From Chitinophagaceae bacterium (GTDB lineage Bacteria > Bacteroidota > Bacteroidia > Chitinophagales > Chitinophagaceae), in contig DPWF01000301.1 of assembly GCA_003526435.1 (NCBI GenBank), forward strand, positions 1-10,294: DNA of 10,294 bases, read 5' to 3'. Below the pieces are notes generated by a model that saw nothing but the letters and a program-made list of their open reading frames with translations, ran no database searches and was not told the DNA's origin. Numbering within the stretch: the first letter of the stretch is position 1; the number at the start of each line of letters is the position of its first letter. This document shows positions 6,732-10,294 of the stretch, one piece after another. The position numbers were made by a program, and so were the translations under genes.

Positions 6732-8093
6732 TTATTTTCCTTTATCGTTGCCTGGGTTAACCGGTTGATAATATTCTGGCGGGAAACCATTGATGTTTCT
6801 CCATAACTCATAACCAACAGTTACATCTTTTAATAATGCAATACCATTGGCACCACCACCAATGCGCAGTTGTTTTGGCCAGGGTTTTTGGCCAGGATCC
6901 TCTGTTACCAATACCCTGAACCTGCCATTGATACTTACCGAGTTTTCGATAGCAGAAACGATTCCTCCAAAAGTACCATAAGAACTGGATGGCCAGCCAC
7001 TGAACACAATGGCAGGAAAACCATCGAAAACAAAACGAATTTTTTGTCCTCTTGACAGCAGCGGCATATCCATTGGAGATACAAACATTTCAACTGCGTA
7101 TTGAATTTTATCAGGTACAATCTCCACAATCATATCACCTTCTTTCAATATTTCTCCTATACCTGCTTTACGGGCTTTTGTAATTTGTCCGCTTTGTGGT
7201 GCTGTAACATAATAGAGTTTATTACGCATGTCGTAGTTGGCATATGCATTTTTAAGCTTGGCTACTTCAGCATCGTTACTTGCTTTATCAGAAATAGCAC
7301 CGTATTGTTCGCCTCTGGCTTTGGCAATTTTATCGGCATATTCCTGCACTACTGAATTTTTTTCAATCCTCAGGGCGGTTAGCTCCTGCTTACTCTGTAA
7401 TAATTTGTTTTCAGTACCAATACGTTTAGCTGTTGCATTCTGGAAATTTATTTTTCTTCTTTCATAATCTACCAGCGCAATTACACCGCTGTCTAACATG
7501 GCTTTTGCTGCATCAATCTGTCGTTTAGCAACGTTTAATTCATTTATTACGGCATTCAAATCCATGCTGTCGCTCTCTACTTTTAATTGCTGCTGCCTGA
7601 GTTTAATATCGAGCTGTGAAAGTTTTAATGTCCGCCCTTCTTCCAGTGCACCCACATGCAGATTGGCAGTTGCTGCCTTATTCTCATAACCGGCAGCAGC
7701 GCTTTCTTTAGCCGTAATCTGTATACCTGTTCTCTCCAGCAAAGCAGGATCAAAATATTCCACTTTTACCTCACCCAATTGTAAAATGGTATCTCCTTTT
7801 TGCACAAAATCACCTTCTTTAACCCACCATTTTTCAACCTTACCACCAATAACCGAGTTGAGTTGTTGGGGTCTTTGCTCCTGTCTTAAAGTGGTGATTA
7901 AACCTGTTGCGCGAATATTTTGTGTCCAGGGGAGAAACATCAATAAAACAATCAGCAGCAAAGAACCCCAAAGCCAGTTTTTTACCCTGCTTCTTCTTTT
8001 GATATGATATATGTTCTGAAACGATGGAATGCTGGTTTTATTTAATTCCTCTTCCGGTTCACAGGTAAGGTATTTACTCATATGATTAAGCAT
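6732..8093 (-). CDS. HlyD-family periplasmic adaptor (membrane fusion protein)
   Basis: This is the periplasmic linker between the ABC exporter and the TolC-type channel. With the ATG at 8093 it has 453 residues: a basic cytosolic N-terminus (IKRRSRVKNW), one membrane segment (about 41-56), a split lipoyl/biotinyl domain (GGKVEKWWVKEGDFVQKGD at 83-101 and YYVTAPQSGQITKARKAG at 294-311), a long coiled-coil hairpin between them (about 120-290), then a beta-barrel and the closing ELWRNINGFPPEYY. That order is canonical for HlyD. The start is uncertain: ATG 8093 overlaps the ABC stop (TAA at 8088-8086) by 8 bp, and ATG 8081 lies 4 bp after that stop and would give 449 residues. A TTG at 8126 would extend the frame but is not needed. 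No good Shine-Dalgarno precedes either ATG, so coupling to the upstream gene is likely. Confidence 0.92.
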   Translation of the reverse strand: MLNHMSKYLTCEPEEELNKTSIPSFQNIYHIKRRSRVKNWLWGSLLLIVLLMFLPWTQNIRATGLITTLRQEQRPQQLNSVIGGKVEKWWVKEGDFVQKGDTILQLGEVKVEYFDPALLERTGIQITAKESAAAGYENKAATANLHVGALEEGRTLKLSQLDIKLRQQQLKVESDSMDLNAVINELNVAKRQIDAAKAMLDSGVIALVDYERRKINFQNATAKRIGTENKLLQSKQELTALRIEKNSVVQEYADKIAKARGEQYGAISDKASNDAEVAKLKNAYANYDMRNKLYYVTAPQSGQITKARKAGIGEILKEGDMIVEIVPDKIQYAVEMFVSPMDMPLLSRGQKIRFVFDGFPAIVFSGWPSSSYGTFGGIVSAIENSVSINGRFRVLVTEDPGQKPWPKQLRIGGGANGIALLKDVTVGYELWRNINGFPPEYYQPVNPGNDKGK

Positions 8094-9792
8094 TGAGTTG
8101 TTTTGAAATATTTTCCCAACTATCAAAAGCCGTTACTTTTCCTTGCGACAGGTATAAAATTCTGTCGCACTGCTTAGCTACTTCTTGATCATTGGAAGTT
8201 ATAAGAACGGTAGCTTCTCTGTCTTTTTTCAGGAAATCAGTCACCATCATTTTAAATTGCTTTTCAATTCCGTTAAAGGGTTCTTCCAACAATACTAATT
8301 GGCGCTTGCCAAGTAAGGCCCTGGCCAGAAGAATACCCTGACGCGTTTTCATGGGTAATCTTTTACCTGTTGGATCGAGCTGGGTATCGAGTCCCTGTGG
8401 CAATGATTCAAGAAAAGAACTGAGACCGCATTTTTCCATGATATCTGTAATATCAACCAGTCTGATGTCTTTATTACCCATGGTAATATTTTCCCACAAA
8501 GTGCCCTGGAAAATATCCTGTTGGCTTAAGAGTATTCCGGTTGAACCCCTGAGGCTGTTTAAATTGTAATTGCCAATAGGTATATTATTTACCAGTATAC
8601 TTCCTTCAAAATTCTTGAAAGCACCAGTGAGTAATCTTAATAAAGTAGATTTTCCTGAACCCGAAGTACCCATGATGCAGATTTTTTCACCCGGGGTAAT
8701 AGAGCAATTGATCTTATTGAGTACAAGCTGTTTATCAGCATAGCTAAAACTCAGGTCTGAGAAACGTATGGATAATGCACCACTGTGGTTATCTAATAAT
8801 TCTGTTCCGCCTGTTTCGGTTTCACTTCCCGTTATTTTATCGAGCTTTTCGATAGAAGTGAGTGAGTCGTAAACCTTATCTAAGTTAACAATGAGTTTCT
8901 CTACGGAGTTCATAACAGTGAGTATAACAATCTCTGCTGCAATAAACTGTCCGATATTAATTTCCTGATCTGTAAGTAGTACCACACCTACGATAAGCAT
9001 AGCAGCCGTTATAATAACTTTAAATGTTACAAGACTCCAGAACTGCGCGAGCAGTATTTTAAAGTATTGGGTTCTTGATAAGAGATAGCTGCTGACAAGC
9101 AAATCTGTTTTTTCGATATTCAGTGATGTGCCTCTAGAATATTTAAATGATTTGATAGATCTTGATATTTCTTCTAGCCAGGATGCAGTTTTGTATTTGT
9201 ACTCGCTTGCAGCCATGCTGGCGGCAAAACCATTGGGAAGTGTGTTACGGAGTATGATATATAATAGCAGTAATAACAGCGCACCGAAGCCAATAAATAC
9301 AGGATGATAGAATGACAAAAGAATAATGCCAAAAAATATCTGGATGATGGCAGATGGAACATCAAGCAGAATTTTCTCAATACCCTTTTGTAAGGAAATG
9401 GTATCGAAGAAACGATTTACCAGCTCCGGCAGGTAGTGTTGATCTAATTTTTCAATATTGAGTTTGGGAATGCGGTCGGCAAATTCAAAAGCGTATCGTG
9501 TATAAATTTTCTGCTTGATCTTTTCAATGATCTGCATTTGTCTTACCTGCAACAGGCCATAAATAAATACACCGGTTACAACGAGTACAATCAACACTAT
9601 GATGGAGGTAGAAATTGAACCTGCCATTACAAAACTGATAATAGTTTGTATACCCAGTGGAAGGGATAATTGTACCAAACCAGCCAGTATGGAGAAAGCG
9701 TAAATTGCAGACACGTCTTTCCTGTCTAGTTTGAGCAACGCAAAAAATTTCCTGGCCGCACCCGAAGGTGAACCGATTGCTTGTTGAGCCAT
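8086..9792 (-). CDS. ABC exporter, fused membrane and ATPase domains, with degenerate ATPase motifs
   Basis: This 568-residue half-transporter has about six membrane segments (near 29-55, 62-84, 141-162, 164-183, 252-274, 280-300) and a C-terminal nucleotide-binding domain from about 340. Y351 sits where the adenine-stacking aromatic is expected, Walker A is intact (GTSGSGKST, 375-383), and a Q-loop glutamine is present in LSQQDIFQGTLWENI. Other motifs depart from consensus: the signature LSGGQ reads LPMKT (479-483), the Walker B aspartate is E503 (LVLLEEP, with E504 in the catalytic position), the D-loop SALD reads NGIE (507-510), and the H-loop histidine is N534. There is no N-terminal C39 peptidase domain. 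It heads the operon with HlyD and TolC, so export across both membranes is inferred. Comparable Bacteroidota proteins may share these changes; I recall similar sequences but cannot verify. Substrate unknown. Confidence 0.92.
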   Translation of the reverse strand: MAQQAIGSPSGAARKFFALLKLDRKDVSAIYAFSILAGLVQLSLPLGIQTIISFVMAGSISTSIIVLIVLVVTGVFIYGLLQVRQMQIIEKIKQKIYTRYAFEFADRIPKLNIEKLDQHYLPELVNRFFDTISLQKGIEKILLDVPSAIIQIFFGIILLSFYHPVFIGFGALLLLLLYIILRNTLPNGFAASMAASEYKYKTASWLEEISRSIKSFKYSRGTSLNIEKTDLLVSSYLLSRTQYFKILLAQFWSLVTFKVIITAAMLIVGVVLLTDQEINIGQFIAAEIVILTVMNSVEKLIVNLDKVYDSLTSIEKLDKITGSETETGGTELLDNHSGALSIRFSDLSFSYADKQLVLNKINCSITPGEKICIMGTSGSGKSTLLRLLTGAFKNFEGSILVNNIPIGNYNLNSLRGSTGILLSQQDIFQGTLWENITMGNKDIRLVDITDIMEKCGLSSFLESLPQGLDTQLDPTGKRLPMKTRQGILLARALLGKRQLVLLEEPFNGIEKQFKMMVTDFLKKDREATVLITSNDQEVAKQCDRILYLSQGKVTAFDSWENISKQLNA

Positions 9793-9856
9793 AGTACTGA
9801 ATTGTCAAAGAAAGTTATGGTTATTACTGTGCAAAACAACATCCAATCAGGGTAAT

Positions 9857-9875
9857 TGTTCTACAGAACAGTTCT
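9857..9875. promoter_or_regulatory. Overlapping palindromes upstream of the exporter operon (possible operator)
   Basis: TGTTCT (9857-9862) and AGAACA (9865-9870) form an inverted repeat with a 2-bp centre, and AGAAC (9865-9869) pairs with GTTCT (9871-9875) around one base. The shared AGAAC makes two overlapping dyads about 65-85 bp upstream of the ABC gene start. Closer to that start, the minus strand has TAACTTTC (9817-9810), a 7-of-8 match to TANNTTTG, but without a well-spaced -33 box. Either could belong to the operon's promoter region; function is inference. Confidence 0.25.
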
Positions 9876-9914
9876 TTTAATGGTTTTTAATACATTTTTA
9901 TAAACTGAAACGGT

Positions 9915-9953
9915 AAACAGTCTGTGATGAGCTTTACTCATCACAGACTGTTT
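9915..9953 (-). terminator. 17-bp perfect hairpin, probable terminator of the carbonic anhydrase gene
   Basis: AAACAGTCTGTGATGAG (9915-9931) and its exact reverse complement (9937-9953) flank a 5-nt loop, CTTTA. The hairpin begins 4 bases past the carbonic anhydrase stop on the minus strand, which is where an intrinsic terminator belongs. The stem ends in TTT and is followed on that strand by ACCGTTTCAGTTTATAAAA, a weak and interrupted T-tract. It separates the carbonic anhydrase transcript from the exporter operon, which runs in the same direction. Confidence 0.75.
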
Positions 9954-9957
9954 GAAT

Positions 9958-10294
9958 TTAAAGATCATCATATTCATAGAGGCTGTCAATATTGGTATTG
10001 GCAGACATTTCGAAAACGGGTTTAATCAAACCATCTTTTAATCCATATACCCAGCCATGTAAATGAGGACGCTGCTCATTTTTCCAGGCGCGCTGAATAA
10101 TAGAAGTTTTGGCAAGGTGCATTACCTGCTCCTGCACATTGAGTTCAACCAGGCGATCAAATTTTTGTTGTTCGTCGTTGATTGTATTCAGTTCATCACG
10201 GTGAATACGGTATACATCTTTAATGTTACGTAACCACATATTGAGTACCTGTTTGTAATCGTGGTTGGTCATTGCTGCTTTTACACCACCACAA
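9958..10294 (-). CDS. Beta-class carbonic anhydrase, C-terminal half (5' end outside window)
   Basis: The frame is open to the right edge, so this is the C-terminal 111 residues of a protein that usually has about 210-220. The first complete codons at the edge read CGGVKAAM, matching the HYxCGGVxAA motif in which this cysteine is the last of the three zinc ligands (the others, Cys and His, would be upstream). Downstream are RLVELNVQEQVMHLAKTSII and then HLHGWVYGLKDGLIKPV, both standard for beta-carbonic anhydrases, which interconvert CO2 and bicarbonate in the cytosol. The internal ATG at 10272 should not be taken as the start, because the conserved zinc-ligand motif lies before it in frame. 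The gene ends just before a strong hairpin and is probably its own transcription unit. Class call is firm; completeness cannot be judged. Confidence 0.93.
   Translation of the reverse strand, partial: CGGVKAAMTNHDYKQVLNMWLRNIKDVYRIHRDELNTINDEQQKFDRLVELNVQEQVMHLAKTSIIQRAWKNEQRPHLHGWVYGLKDGLIKPVFEMSANTNIDSLYEYDDL

Noticed and set aside
7101..7689. Plus-strand open frames of 63-84 residues within the HlyD-family gene
   Set aside because: Cys/Phe/Leu-rich antisense translations of coiled-coil coding sequence; no start context or motifs.
8094..8126. Extension of the HlyD-family frame to a TTG at 8126
   Set aside because: The extension is read entirely within the end of the ABC gene, uses a rare start codon, and adds residues before two ATGs (8093, 8081) that lie at the ABC stop and already give a complete HlyD N-terminus.
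9958..10272. A complete 104-residue gene starting at the ATG at 10272
   Set aside because: The same frame is open upstream to the edge and encodes CGGVKAA, the zinc-ligand motif of beta-carbonic anhydrase, so this ATG is internal and the gene is truncated by the window.
1..10294. CRISPR arrays, insertion sequences, tRNA or rRNA genes, integrase attachment sites
   Set aside because: No regularly spaced repeats, transposase or integrase motifs, or tRNA-like cloverleaf sequences were seen on either strand; the intergenic gaps are all under about 170 bases.

Overview
The window looks like chromosomal DNA of a Bacteroidota member, most likely Chitinophagaceae or a close relative. I infer this from the moderate AT-richness, the DUF3667 zinc-ribbon membrane protein, the near absence of Shine-Dalgarno sequences, a perfect TANNTTTG -7 promoter match, and protein textures typical of that phylum. 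I have no database match behind this.

Layout. Bases 2-340 (+) hold the C-terminal ATP-binding end of a sensor histidine kinase cut by the window edge. Convergent to it, 388-1182 (-) encodes a DUF3667 membrane protein. From 1278 the plus strand carries a DinB-like/DUF1569 protein (1278-1748), the bifunctional ring-cleavage enzyme PaaZ (1825-3879), an enoyl-CoA hydratase/isomerase (3934-4710) and an AlkA-type DNA glycosylase (4710-5354) whose start overlaps the previous stop. The minus strand then carries a compact three-gene operon, transcribed 9792 to 5346: an ABC exporter with a degenerate nucleotide-binding domain, a HlyD-type membrane fusion protein and a TolC-type outer-membrane protein. 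A 17-bp perfect hairpin (9915-9953) separates it from the C-terminal half of a beta-carbonic anhydrase (9958 to the right edge, minus).

How the genes work together. PaaZ and the enoyl-CoA hydratase belong to the aerobic CoA-thioester route for phenylacetate: PaaZ opens the oxepin-CoA ring and oxidises the semialdehyde, and hydratases of the PaaF/PaaG type act on the unsaturated acyl-CoA products. The other paa genes (paaABCDE, paaJ, paaH, paaK) are not in the window. The ABC/HlyD/TolC trio has the composition of a type I secretion or tripartite efflux system spanning both membranes; no substrate is visible.

Most of the window is ordinary, and I do not see an obviously new system. The best leads are the ABC ATPase, which has lost consensus in its signature, D-loop, H-loop and Walker B aspartate positions, and a dyad that brackets a Bacteroidota-type -7 element directly before paaZ.
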